The notes beneath the pieces were generated by a model. That model saw only the letters and a program-made list of their open reading frames with translations, did not search any database and had not been told where the DNA came from. 64,000 bases of DNA from Amyloporia xantha (lineage: Eukaryota > Basidiomycota > Agaricomycetes > Polyporales > Adustoporiaceae): contig JAYKKR010000027.1 of NCBI GenBank assembly GCA_036971615.1, positions 310,001 through 374,000 on the forward strand. Reading direction: 5' to 3'. The position numbers were made by a program, and so were the translations under genes. This document shows positions 1 through 12,415 of this stretch, in pieces. Position 1 is the first letter of the stretch. The number at the start of each line of letters is the position of its first letter.

Positions 1-1435
<1,435 letters not shown>

Positions 1436-1625
1436 CCGTACCCGACGAACCGTATTGAGAGCGATGTTCCATTGTACGATTACATGCAGAAGAGGCGTAT
1501 AGAATACTTATGATACACAAATGCATAAACAGTCATAACATGACGACTAATGATGGCCGACCGCCGTCCGTGCGAACACACAAATGAAAGCGCAAGACTC
1601 TGCTGAACCCGTGCAAGGCCGTCAC

Positions 1626-4467
1626 TCAACCTTTCCAACCAGGACCCCCTCGGGATACGGGTGCCGCTTCTGCGCTGTCAATGGGAACACGTCTGGCACC
1701 ACCTCGATTGGCAGGGAGTTTGGCAGCCACTGTCGACTTGGAAAATGGCTTCGGCGGTGCCTTCAACACCTTCCTGTCAACGGCAGTTTGGGTCGTCGTT
1801 CCTCTTGTCGGAGCACCCGCAGACAACTTGGCCCGTTTCACATTCTCCTTTTCCAGTGGGACGGCTGCCCGCGTACGAGACATAGGAGCAGGGTCCGCTC
1901 TACCCTTGCCTTTCTCCTTAGCCGTTGTCTTCATCCCGGGCTTGCCTGCTTTTGCTTTCGCCAAGTTCGGTTCGATTTTCTTCTCCCGTAGGGGACTCTC
2001 ATCCTCGTCGTCTGATATACCAAGCTCTGCTGCGAGACTCTTCGCAGGTGCTAATGCCGCAGGTGCAGGGGGCGCAGGCGTAGGAGAAATGTCTAACTCA
2101 TCTTCGACGTCTTCCCTTAACGCGTCCAGGTGTGGACGATCGATATCAGGACTATCTGGCGAGTTGGAGAGCATCAAGATGCGACTGAGTGGACTAGGTT
2201 TGGCGGGGGAGTATGCGTGTCGCATGTGAACGGCAGCGAGAGGCTTAGCCATGGGGAAAGGCCGGCGTACGACCGGCGTACTAGGTACCGGAACGGATAA
2301 CGACGCGGACGCCACTTCTGGCGCGCTTTTAGATGCTGTAATGGACATCGTAGACTCAGGCTGTGGAGCATCTACCGCTCCGTCGGACGCAGAAAGAGTA
2401 ATGGAGGGAGCGGATTGAGTCTGTGGTATATTGAACGCTTGCGGAAGTGTGGGTATCAAGGATGATGACAGACGGGTGCCTTGTTGGAGGGAAGCGGCCG
2501 GAGATGGAGGAGGAAGCACGAAGACAGGCGCAAGAACTGGAGGCTGAGGCTGAGACAGTGCGATACTCGTTTTGAATGCAGGTATCTGCATTGACGGAGA
2601 GGGTATGACTTCTGTCTCGTAGGACGGCGTGACCTTCCTTGGGGACAATCCAAAGCCAGAAGATCGTCGGGGGATTCTAATCTTCTTGCTGCTTCCCGCC
2701 TTGCCTACGGCTATACCAGCTGCCTTAGCTTTGTGAGGCGACTTACGCGGTGATTTGCGAGGCGAGTGGCGAGGGATAGGAGGCGGTTGCACAGGATCCA
2801 CCAGGGGCGATGCCGACGAGGGGCCTGGTGTTGGTGGTAAGTCTGCTAACATCAGCTCGACTTGCCATGAGCGTTTCTCTTCCAGAAACTTGATGCGTTC
2901 TGTCTGTACATGATGATCAATGTCAGTGCAAGTAAGAATACTGAAGCCAGGTCAGAGTAACGTACCTCCAGAGCAGCTTTCTCCCTCCCCAACCTCACAG
3001 CAGCCTCCGTGAACTTCTTCCGCTCATCGTCGAGCTCCTTGAACCTTGCTTCCAGTCGCTGCCTCTCCTCGTCTCGGGCAGGCACTGTCATCAGATCCAC
3101 ACTAACGTCGCCAACGTCTCCCTGCAAGAGTCTCTCATCTGCCGCGAAACGATCGAACAACGCCTGTGTCTGCGACGCATAGGAGGAGGCTTGTTTCTGT
3201 GCTTCGTCTGAAGACAGATGTTTATTTCGGTCCACAGCATCACAATGATTACGTACCGAGTTCCTTGCGTAAGGTCTCGATGATGGTCTGCAACCGATCA
3301 GTCTCTGCAGTATCATGTGGTTTGCGGTCACTTGCAGTCGCACGAGACGATGATGGAGCTAGACCAGGCTCCGTGCTCGACTGAGACAAACGCGTGATTG
3401 AATCTCGAATAGAGCTGAGAAGAGACGACAGCTTGTCTCCGGCCGCTTCCGCTGGAGACAGTGGGAAGAGCGTGGCGAGTGTGAGAGGTGTGGGCTACAA
3501 TTTATGATACCGTCAGCCGCGAGCTCACGATGGGCTTCTCTGGGAAAATACGTACCTCATCCTGTGCATCTGACGACGACGCGGTGCGTGCAGCATGCAG
3601 AACGTTCTGGAGCTCATTCGCAGCCGAAAGAATGAGGCCCCTGAGCTTCCGGTTCTGATCGAAGAGGTCCGTCCGCGCTTGCTCAGCCTGCTCCAGCGCA
3701 AGCTCCAGGAAGCCCTGCCCCTTTCCACGCATTTGTACGTCGGGAGCCTCTACGACATTCGCGTTCGCACATCGCATACCGCTGCTTACAGTACCGAGCT
3801 TGACCTGTGCGTCCGAAATCTTGCTCCACCGATCGGCCATACGGTCTTTCTCTTTTTCCAACTTCTTGATCTCGGCTTGTTGTGCGGTGCGCACGGCCTG
3901 CAAGGTGGTACGAGTACGTTGCAGTTCGGCCGTGGTGTGCTTGTGAGCGTTCTCGGTAGACTGAAGTGTCCGTGTCACGGCGCTGTAGTACAGTGAGAGT
4001 GCAATGACGGACAACATTGATGAAGACGTACGCTAGGCGAGATTTGTGGAGGTTCATCTCTCTTTCTGCATTAGCAGCCCTCTCTGTCGCGTCTCGGTGC
4101 ATAGACATCATACGCTCATGATCGTAAGACAAAGTCCTTAGTTTCGTGGTCAGATCTTCTGTGCGAGACATATCTTCCTGTCGCGATTTGGGTAAAACGC
4201 ACGGAGAATATAGACTATGGCACTTACGACTCTCTGGGTCAACATCCCCAGAAGACACTTGACCACCCTGTCAGAATCATCCTTGGAAAGCCCGTCAAGC
4301 GAGAGCCCCGGGGAGTGTGTAAAGCCATGCGCAATCAGTTGGGAATTGATGTATTGCAGACTTGATGTAGAGTTGGATTCTGACGAAGCATCGGAAAAAG
4401 GAGATCCAAAGCCAGAAAAGGACATATCCAAGGCCCAGTGAACCAGTTTCTTGGGTGTGGCCGCCAT
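1626..4467 (-). CDS. ADIP/SSX2IP-type coiled-coil protein
   Basis: The start MAATPKKLVHWALDM (ATG at 4467) is followed by a conserved N-terminal block with YINSQLIAHGFTHSP, which matches the afadin- and alpha-actinin-binding (ADIP) family. Long heptad-type coiled coils follow (EDMSRTEDLTTKLRTL, then KKLEKEKDRMADRWSKI), then a Ser/Pro-rich basic tail with SPRKSPRKSPHK and a C-terminal end rich in Lys, Arg and Pro. Introns are short; the last exon (1626-2852) codes for the disordered tail. Known relatives are animal SSX2IP and fission yeast Msd1, which anchor microtubule minus ends at centrosome or spindle pole; a spindle-pole role here is inference. It lies between the monooxygenase remnant and DUF7330 copy 1 and is transcribed towards the former, with 190 bp between the stop codons. 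Confidence 0.7.
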
Positions 4468-5369
4468 TTTGGATGTTTGTAATAGGTATTCAATCCCAAA
4501 GCCAGAGTGATACAACAGCGCAAGCCGGTTCGAGATAAATGGTGACAACAGACTTGGCAAGAAATACACTTCGTATTCGTCTGCGATGGCTCAGTAGCTG
4601 GCCTGAGATGAAAGGGGGTCAGCAATGCAAACAGCTTGCCTATGATTTATACAGTAGCCGCTTGCAAGATACCGTAACTCTGGCTGCCGTAGGTGAGAGG
4701 CCCTGCAGCACTTGTGAAGGTGTAAAGCCGACTCGAACCGCGTTCACGACACGCCTTGTCGGTGATCACGTGAACGTGTTACCGACCTCCCAGTGGCTAG
4801 CCGTAGCGCCTACAGCATTGCCCTGCATGGTATTGCACACGGCACAGTTCCCTCCAGTTGATCCATAGGCTGCATATACGTTCGATATATTGGTTTTGTG
4901 TCATTTCTGGCTGCAGCTCTCTCGGTGAACTTCTGTGATCTAACGCGCGATTCACTACTTAAAGCTTTCGAATTCCTGATGGACATTGACAAGTCGGCTC
5001 AAGAACCAGCTGGAATCATCGACATGACCGTCTCTGTCGTCTTTGATCCATCTAAGCGGAAATAGTCAGGCTCCAGTCGCGGTGCATCTTGGGAGATTTC
5101 TCTTGCAGCCTCCTATGTCTGCTGTGCTCAATATCACCCCATACGCTAAGCGCCGTCCGTGACTTTGACTCGTTCCACACAATTTTGCAAATTGTCTGCT
5201 ATGTATGGTGTCGGCACCGCAGACTACATACCCGAGCAATACAGAATTAGTGGGGAACGCCGCAGACGTCAATGTCGGCGAGAGTGAGGCTGTATTGCTG
5301 GGCACGCTGTGTGTACCTGTACGAACTGATCACAGGATCCTGCTGCGGGCTGCGCCCCCTATCGAGTCA
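4468..5369. other. Intergenic, divergent promoter region
   Basis: This 0.9-kb stretch separates the divergently transcribed ADIP gene and DUF7330 copy 1. Open frames are short and overlap on both strands without recognisable domains. The right end carries a CTGCGGGCTGCGCC module (about 5344-5357), also seen in varied form upstream of the other two DUF7330 genes. Nothing else is identified. Confidence 0.5.
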
Positions 5370-5436
5370 TATATATAGCCCAGATCTGCGTCCCTTCCAC
5401 CTTTTCCCCATCACATAGCGTCCTATTCACGGGCAG
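5370..5436 (+). promoter_or_regulatory. TATA box and conserved 17-nt leader element of DUF7330 copy 1
   Basis: A TATATATA box sits at 5370-5377. The element GTCCTATTCACGGGCAG lies at 5420-5436, 38 nt before the ATG. The same 17 nt, with one C/T difference in copy 3, occur at 39147-39163 (minus strand) and 50586-50602, each 40-50 nt downstream of a TATA-like sequence. The element therefore probably overlaps the transcription start or early 5' UTR. Its function is unknown. Confidence 0.6.
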
Positions 5437-5474
5437 TACAACGTTCAGTTGTTAATCACGATCTACGTATCGCC

Positions 5475-6819
5475 ATGATCATTCCCGACACGACAGAGAT
5501 GGACAAGATGGGTAGCCCTTCGAGCATACAAGGCCCAGCTCCGGTGTGTACATTTCTTTCCGGGGCCCAAACCGTCCATGTCGCTGACCTTAAGCAGGTG
5601 TACGATGCTCCCCCGCCCTATGATGGAATCAGGGCTAGGCAGACAGGACCGCCGGCTCTGATGCCGGTACCTCCTCCTCCTCCTCCCCCTAGGCATGCTC
5701 CCGCAGCTGTACCTGCACCTGTACAGACGCCTGCCCCTCCTCCTGTTCCGGTTCCTCAACCTGTCCATGCTTCCCACGCAGTCTTCCAACCCACCAAGCA
5801 GCAGCTCATCAACCACTTCTCGCTGTTCTCCAAACATGACCCAATCTCCGGTGCGCGCTACTTCTCAACAGCTCGTACTTCCATTCTGTTGACACCGTAT
5901 CGCAGGCACCTTCTTGATTGATCCACACCTACGTGCGGATGCTATCGATACCAACCGCTTCTCCGATAGCAGCCTGCGTAAGATCAAGCGGCGGGATTAT
6001 CGAGAGCATGCGCGCAATGCACGCCGCACCTTTGGCTCCGTCCCCGAATCTGATTCCGACTCTGATGGCAGTCACAAGAAGTCCTGCTCTCGCAAGTCCA
6101 AGCATGAGGTCAATGCCGCCTTCAGGACTCGTCACGCTGCTATCAAATTGGTTTTAGCCGTTGTGCAGTCGGGCGGTGGGGCAGCGACACGGGGTAAGGA
6201 CAAGAAGGCGCGCGGCCGTATCATGCTCTCCAGTCGGCACGGCAGGATTGACGTCGACCTGGTGAGTGGATTTTTGACTCAACTGGGAAGCACCCAGAAC
6301 TCACGCCAGCCACAGTTCGAGGTGCAGGAGAACCGTTGCGTCGATTTGGACCTGTCCACCCGTGATGGCAACATCACTGTGTTCCTTCCCTCTACTTTCT
6401 GCGGAGCGGTTGGCATCCGTACGCGGCGCGGTCCTAGTGGGGTCCAGCTCCTCCCCGCCTTCGCTGAGCGCGCGCGTGTCGTGCGCGGCTCAGACCGCGA
6501 GATGCTCCTCGTCCTCCCTTCGTCTGGTCTTGTCCCGTCGTCATCGACGCCCAGCACTGCTGCGAACACGCAGGAAGGGGACGACTATTGCATCATTGGG
6601 ACGCGCTCGGGGAGGATCACCATTGGCTTGAGCGGCTTGGACCAGGTGCCGGGCGCGGGGCGGCCGAGTGGGGCAGGGCTCATCAAGCGGTTCGAAGCTC
6701 TGGTGGGGGCTGGCGCAAAGCAGTTTGAGACGATTGTCGAGACGAGGGCGAAGGAGTTCGAGACGTGGGTGGAGGCTGGTGCGAAGATGTTGGAGACTAC
6801 GTTGGCAGGGCGTGCATAA
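5475..6819 (+). CDS. DUF7330-type protein, copy 1
   Basis: Exons are 5475-5543, 5598-5850, 5906-6261 and 6316-6819, giving 393 aa in frame. The N-terminus is Pro-rich (a run of PPPPPPP at about residues 50-60), followed by the motif FSLFSKHDPISG-TFLIDP, a charged segment, VNAAFRTRHAAIKL, SSRHGRIDVDL, and a C-terminal beta-rich region (VDLDLSTRDGNITVFLP, LLPAFAERARVVRGSDRE, IIGTRSGRITIGLSGLD). This arrangement is that of basidiomycete DUF7330 proteins, whose function is not known to me. The repeated 'SxHGxIxVxL/TRDGNITV/SGRITIGL' strands suggest an adhesin-like beta repeat (inference). No signal peptide or membrane segment is seen. It lacks the fourth intron found in copies 2 and 3 and has a longer charged middle (PESDSDSDGSHKK), so it is the most diverged copy. 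Confidence 0.75.
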
Positions 6820-7187
6820 GCAGTGTCTCCTTACGGGCCTCTCACTACCTATGGTGGTCCGGATTGCAATACTGTACTTGGATTGTGTCTCAGGCTAGGT
6901 AGCGATTCTCGTGTATAGCACTATATGTGTAACGTGCATTTGTACGCTTGTGATGTTCTCAGACTTGCTTTGTGTCAGTGCCACCCCTGAGTATATCTTG
7001 TGCACATTCCTGACTCGCCCATTGTGGAAGATCTTAACTCGAATATGAAGTCGTATTGGCGAATAATAATATGGATTCACCGTGTCAAACAACAGCTGCA
7101 CCACGATCGCCACTTGGGAATACGCGTCACGGTCGCGTTATTTACTGCCACAAACAAAGCAGTGGTCCGTGCGCACATGCGCGCCGA
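6820..7187. other. Intergenic between DUF7330 copy 1 and U2
   Basis: About 370 bp holding the 3' flank of DUF7330 copy 1 and the upstream sequence of the U2 snRNA gene. No coding potential of note and no RNA gene is seen here. Confidence 0.5.
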
Positions 7188-7194
7188 TATATAA
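7188..7194 (+). promoter_or_regulatory. TATA box of the U2 snRNA gene
   Basis: TATATAA lies 26 nt before the inferred U2 5' end, as expected for an RNA polymerase II snRNA promoter in fungi. Inferred from spacing only. Confidence 0.55.
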
Positions 7195-7213
7195 GCCATC
7201 TACAGACATTGTG

Positions 7214-7402
7214 ATTCCTTACCACTCTGGCCTTTTGGCTTAGATCAAGTGTAGTATCTGTTCTTAATAGTTTAACCACTATTATGGAGGCACCGCCTCC
7301 ATTATTGGTTATCTAATTTTTGCCGCCCTTGTTCTCGGGCTCTGCTTGCAACCCGGGGACGCGATGACCTTGCCACTGCAGTACCGGCTTGTGTCGTCGG
7401 GG
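7214..7402 (+). ncRNA. U2 spliceosomal snRNA
   Basis: The near-invariant U2 5' domain is present: GCCTTTTGGCTTAGATCAAG, then GTGTAGTATCTGTTCTTA. It includes the branch-site pairing sequence GTAGTA at 7251-7256. Downstream come a strong hairpin (GGAGG-CACCG-CCTCC), an Sm site AATTTTTG at 7315-7322, and a 3' domain with CTGCAGTACC that matches stem-loop IV of other U2 RNAs. U2 base-pairs with the intron branch site and with U6 in the active spliceosome. The 5' end (about 7214) is placed from the TATA spacing and from related fungal U2 ends; the 3' end is approximate to about 10 nt. Confidence 0.93.
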
Positions 7403-7409
7403 GATCTCG

Positions 7410-7760
7410 CTTATTTCTTTTGCTGGGTTTTTCTCCACTTGTCATTGGGCAAGTTGTGGAACCTGGCAAATGAAATAGTGGGCTTTGCTTCATTTCATTC
7501 TTTCATTGTTTGGCTTTTACTAGATGTTATTGCTTAGCATGGGGTATTTTGTTTATTGTGACTACAATGAGATTATGTTTGAAAGAAACAGCATATAATG
7601 TTTGTCCAGTGCATTATTTGACAACATTGAATGCTCAAATGTCCAAATGACTCCAAAGTTCCCAATATTGAAAAATCACTAATGAGATTCCTAGTGTCCA
7701 TGGAGTAAAATGAAATCTGAATTTTAGTGGGAGGGATTTCCAATACTGACCTTGTTTACA
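7410..7760. other. 351-bp CpG-free AT-rich tract
   Basis: No CG dinucleotide occurs between the one at 7408 and the one at 7761, although flanking DNA is rich in them. The tract lies just after U2 and covers the 3' end of the CorA gene. TG and CA are frequent, which fits loss of CpG by deamination of methylated cytosine. No terminal repeats or coding frame show a specific mobile element. Confidence 0.7.
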
Positions 7761-10271
7761 CGGCGCTTTATTACCCGCTTCTCCAGATAGTGGCCCATGC
7801 GCTTCAAATCCGGCCACATAAATAGAGGTAGAATGGCTACCATCACTGGAAGGGATACCTCCCAATAACTGCCATATACAACGAGATACCGAACGTCGAC
7901 AGCGGATCGTAGGCGATGTGAAGCACAAGTAGGTCAATACGTCTAAAGTATCAGTAAACAGAAGCCGAAAGACGCACAAGACATCCGTATGCTTGCCAGT
8001 GGACCACATTGAGAAATTCATACCCTGTCAGTGCGTTATTCGCTTGTGTAAAGACCAAGATAATCTCGCCAAGTCGCGGAACACTCACGAAGTAACCCGA
8101 AAGGAAACTGAGCGGGAGGAAAATAATGGTAATGAGAGTAAGGCGCCGCCTGGAGGAAGCTATCGTCAGGACCGAAGATTTCACCATCCAAACACGCCAC
8201 GTACATCACTTCGTTCATCGAGTAAGACACCATCTAGGCATTGTGTGAATACCGCGCAGAAGGGATACGGTCGAAATCAAGCCAACATACATTACATGTG
8301 TAATTGATCAAATTGTCACTGACACTGGCAAACATGTCCAGACTGTTGAGGATGTACTCGAGATGGTCTTCCACGTCCGCCTGATGCACCGCATTAACTC
8401 GACCGGCCGGCACCACGATGAGCGTACATCACTCACAAGATATATTCTCGCCTTGTCGCTCATGAACCCCTTTGGGCCGCAGCGCAGAGTCAGCCCCTAG
8501 GTCTGCATTCTGGGAAATCGCAGCTGCACGGTCAGAGTCGTAACGCCGAAGTCCATGCACTAGTGTCTTGATGGGCTCGAGTGTGCGTTTATGCAAAATG
8601 AGATCTTCCTGGAGCATGTGTACTGTCCGAATGAATGAGAACGAGTAAGACGGTTAGATTGCAACCGTATGATGAGGGTGAAGGTACGAGCTACGCACGC
8701 GACGTGACAGTCTTCATGTCTGGCTTCAAGAGGACTGCTTTCTCCACTTTGAGTATCTTGCCCTGGTACTCTTCGACAACTACAAGGGCCTGGTCCACGA
8801 CTAGATGGGAGAAATAGATATGAGGCATTTGATATACATATATTGCGTATATTAATAAGACACGAACTCAAGTCGATGAGACTTTCGACCAGGAGCGACG
8901 GGTCTGCCGTCATCCTAAGACCCGTGTCAGACTGGCGCAAGCGATCCCTAATGGGTGCAGTGAGGTCAAGCTCTGGATCTTTTGGTGTGGTCGAGTCCGT
9001 TAGCCTACACATTGCGTTATTTTGAAGGAAAAGATGCTCACCTTGAGATATCGATATCACTGTGCCTGATCACACCTATATCAATATTGTCATTCTCGAG
9101 AAAATGAGGGAGGCTTACCATCGCGGAAGAGAAAGACACATATTGGGTTCAGTTTGACATTAATCCGCTCGCCCTTCTTGAGCTTCTGGATAAGCTTCCA
9201 GTCCTCTGCGTGTTTTTGCTTCTGCTCATCCGAACCAATAAATCACGTCATGTCTTCTCGTGAATGAAAGCCAGAGACGGACCTTGCGCGCGATATTGAG
9301 TATCGTGGAAGACCAGGATGAGTGGCGTAGCGGTGGCCTTGGACGATGTTTTTCAGCCGCAGTGGCCTCGATGTCCCGCGGCGCCGCACTACTCGAAGAC
9401 TTCCGCAGGTCAGGTGAACCGACTACAGTGCCATCATGTGTGGTGTCGATGTCCTTCTCTTCGTTATGATCCATTTCCATTGGTTCAGGAGACTCGCTAC
9501 GTGTTATCGTGCTCGGATCGACAGGAATGTGTCCGAGCGAAGCATCCAACGACAAATCGTCCTCTGGGGCAATCCTGTGACACATCATGCGAAGGAAAAG
9601 GTGCTTAGGGTAGTAATCGGCTTTCGACCTTCCACGCCCGTGACTGTGAATGAGGTCCTCAATTGCAAGGGGATGCATGTCTGCCCAGTACGTTCAGTAA
9701 ACCATATGCCTCGTAGGACGCATCATCACTCACCGTAACGCAGTGCCAGCGCGCTAATGACATCCCAGCTAACGCCGCCAACGTTGATCCACCGCACCTT
9801 CGCCCATGGCTCTCTTTCGCTAGCCTCAGGACTGTTTAGCATCGCAATGAGCTGTTCATTCCTCATGTGTCCAAAACTGCAATATTCCTCCGAGTAGTCG
9901 ATGACTTCGATCTCGCATTGCTGGTGTATATGGCTGTAGTGAGCGTCCGCCGACGCGCGTCGTGGGTCGATACCTGGCTCTGCGCCAACGGCCATTGAAA
10001 TCATGCGATGCGCGGAGGGCTTGGGGCGCTGCCTCAAGCTATCCGGCGCCTGTGGGATGCCGGTCGAGACGGCCGACTGGACCGCCCCTGGGGGCTGATT
10101 GCTAGGTGGGGACATTAGGGGTTGGTCGGCGCCGCTACCAAATGTCGCCAGAGGGTAGGAACGCGTATCTGCCGCGCTTGGAGAGCCGGTGTTGCCTGGG
10201 TATGCCTCGCGGTTGACAATGGGGATGATGCACTCGCTACTGGAGCCACTAGAGCCGTCGAAGATGGACAT
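7724..10271 (-). CDS. CorA-family magnesium transporter
   Basis: The protein carries a cytosolic N-domain with VRWINVGGVSWDVISALALRY followed, across an intron ending at 9680, by DMHPLAIEDLIH and SKADYYPKHLFLR. Next come a helical region (LTDSTTPKDPELDLTAPIRD, LLVESLIDL, HMLQEDLILHKRTLEPIK) and two membrane segments: LTLITIIFLPLSFLSGYF with the pore signature GMNF joined across an intron near 8024-8087, then YWEVSLPVMVAILPLFMW. A basic tail ends at 7724. GMN is the selectivity motif of CorA/Mrs2/Alr channels, so this is a Mg2+ uptake channel, probably at the plasma membrane as for yeast Alr1. The start is set at MSIFDGSS (10271); an in-frame ATG at 10391 is possible. The last intron, read as TT|gtgcgt...ggcag, restores the second membrane helix. 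The stop may instead be reached through one further short intron. Confidence 0.85.
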
Positions 10272-10843
10272 CGGTTTGCTTTCAAAACAGCACGAACAAT
10301 AGGCAAAATATGAGGGTAGGGGAGAGCGCGGAGAATTGGTGGAACGTTGTATCCTGCCTTTTGAAGAACGCAGGTATTCGGGATCAACCAAGCCTTATGG
10401 TGGCTAGTGATAAGGCAACAAGACCTAGATACCATTGAAGCGAACGCTATTAGAATAAGATGAGGTGGCAGCATGGGCTAGATGCGACCATCATGGATGC
10501 TTCAGCTGCAACAGGCGTCTAGCTATACATAGCACAGTCTATAAATACGCACCCCATGAATACCTCCTTGGGAACACGAGCGTGGCATGCGGTACCGAAG
10601 ACGGCTGTGGATCTGTCAGGCGGCACAAGGAGGCAGATGGCCGAAACAAATCTGAGCCCTCTTCCGTACAACACATCATGGGAAATTCCAGAGTCGAAGC
10701 AGCAATACAAAATGGTAACGTATTCGATACAGCAAACAGCAGACCAGAGCAACGAGCGCGAGGGAGCACGAGTACAAAGCGAGAGGACAGGAAGCGAATT
10801 CGGAGACAGCCGACAAAGGTGACAGCGGCAATAGAACGGCGAA
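10272..10843. other. Intergenic between POLD4 and CorA
   Basis: About 570 bp between two minus-strand genes. It should hold the POLD4 3' end and the CorA promoter. Short overlapping frames on both strands show no domain. Confidence 0.4.
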
Positions 10844-12052
10844 TTAGACCTCGCCGTAGAAAACACATTCCGAGAAGCGCGTATCTTCCCTGCCTTCCTT
10901 CGTCAAGAGTATTTCTTTCACCTGTAAGGATCATAAAGATTTCATAAACGGCCAGATAGTAGGACACATTGCGCACCTCGGCGGGAGGTTTCAGCCCTAA
11001 CGCCTCGGCGCGTGTCCAACGTTCGAGGCGTGTAAAACCAATACACGGACCATACTCATATGACCTGAAACGCGGATTGCAGAGTGGTCAGAAGCTGCCT
11101 AACTGGCACCTGGAGCAGATATAAGACCTACAGATCGAAAATACGTAGGATGTCGTCTATCTTCGTCTGGCCATCACCGTGTACTGAGAAGTGAGGATGG
11201 GCATGTCAGTTCCCCGCACAATGATGACGCATAATGTTTTATTTTCCGATTTACATGAGGGTGCATGCATGCTGAGACAGAGCACCCAAATGATGGACGC
11301 ATCAAACGAGCTGACTGACTGACGCCTGGGCGAAGCGCGTACACCCAGAGGAAATGAGTATCCCACAGACCTGTGATAGGCCATAAGCCAAAGAATCACA
11401 GACAATACGAAGCTCCGTTCTGCAAGAAGAAGCTGCATATAGTCATCTCCGGTTCCTAGCCAGAGCAACAGACACCAGGGGGACGCATACACTCACTTGG
11501 CTTCATCCATCCCATCCGCTCCCTGACCACACCGTAGTGCTTTGTCCACCTCTTGTCATTCGGATCCAGATTCATGATGTTGCCGCTGGCTGCGTTCCCA
11601 TCCTCTCCCCCCTTCGCCTCCGGTTCGCCTCTCCCCTTCGCCTTCCTACCCGCAGCACGACCGCCCACGTTCTCTGCACTATCCCTTGAGCGAAACACTT
11701 CCATCCGCCTCTTCTTCACCGCCGGCTCGTCCCTAGCATCCGCCGATTGTCTCGCGCGGCTGACATCGTGCACTGGTCGGTCCGTCTCGTTCTCATCCCC
11801 GTCGGTGATCTCGATGTCAAACTCGCGCTCGCTGTGGCTGTCACTGCTGCTCTCGCTAACCTCGATGACTTCTTGATGTGCTGGCTCCGCGGCGGTAGAG
11901 CGAGTGCGTTTGGTGGAGGAGCCTTTGCTCTTGACGATGCTGCCTGTAGATGCCGCACGCTTGCTGGACGTGAAACCGAGTGTGCCTTGTTTCAGTGACG
12001 ATGCATTTGCGGTTTTTAATTTAGATGAACTAGAAGATTTCTTGGGTGCCAT
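10844..12052 (-). CDS. POLD4: DNA polymerase delta subunit 4
   Basis: Exons 12052-11497, 11183-11132, 11064-10977 and 10921-10844 join in frame to 257 aa. The N-terminal 180 residues are disordered and Ser/Lys-rich. KQGTLGFTSSKR near residue 20 resembles a degenerate PCNA-binding box. The C-terminal 75 residues are the POLD4/Cdm1 domain: NDKRWTKHYGVVRERMGWM, then IHGDGQTKIDDILRIFDLS and YEYGPCIGFTRLERWTRAEA, then LGLKPPAE, ending CVFYGEV. POLD4 is the small accessory subunit of the replicative polymerase delta, stabilising its contact with PCNA in the nucleus. Intron 1 is 313 nt, far longer than its neighbours (67 and 55 nt). The gene is head-to-head with the tRNA-Ile gene, 120 bp from ATG to tRNA. 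Confidence 0.88.
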
Positions 12053-12172
12053 GGTCACTGCAAGATGATGAGGAGCAATACAGGTCGGTCCCGGGTCGAC
12101 CGTGACGCAGTCGATCTGAGCTGAAATAACTTGGAGGCCGGTTATATTAGCTTTACCTCCAGTGATTGTCAA

Positions 12173-12253
12173 GGCCGGCTAGCTCAGTTGGTTAGAGCGT
12201 GGTGCTAATATCATGTTACGCCAAGGTCGCCGGTTCGACCCCGGCGTTGGCCA
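12173..12253 (+). tRNA. tRNA-Ile (anticodon AAU) with a 7-nt intron
   Basis: A full cloverleaf is visible: acceptor GGCCGGC/GTTGGCC, D-arm GCTC...GAGC, anticodon stem TGGTG/CGCCA, T-arm GCCGG-TTCGACC-CCGGC and discriminator A. The anticodon AAT (12207-12209) is followed by A37, then seven extra bases TCATGTT (12211-12217), then A38. This is the canonical tRNA intron position, though 7 nt is very short. Internal A box (TAGCTCAGTTGG) and B box (GGTTCGACC) are intact. The AAU anticodon becomes IAU and reads Ile AUU, AUC and AUA. Confidence 0.92.
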
Positions 12254-12257
12254 TTTA

Positions 12258-12262
12258 TTTTT
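12258..12262 (+). terminator. RNA polymerase III terminator of tRNA-Ile
   Basis: A run of five T begins four bases after the discriminator base, the usual Pol III stop signal. Confidence 0.75.
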
Positions 12263-12415
12263 CCTCTCATCCCATTCGACAGATCATGTCCACCGTCCAT
12301 AGAATCTCGTTATGCAGGGACAGGCTCTGATGGATGATTTATTGTTCTATCTTTACAGTGATATACATACAGCAAATACACCGATCAAGTCAAAATAATG
12401 TCCACAAAAACATGC

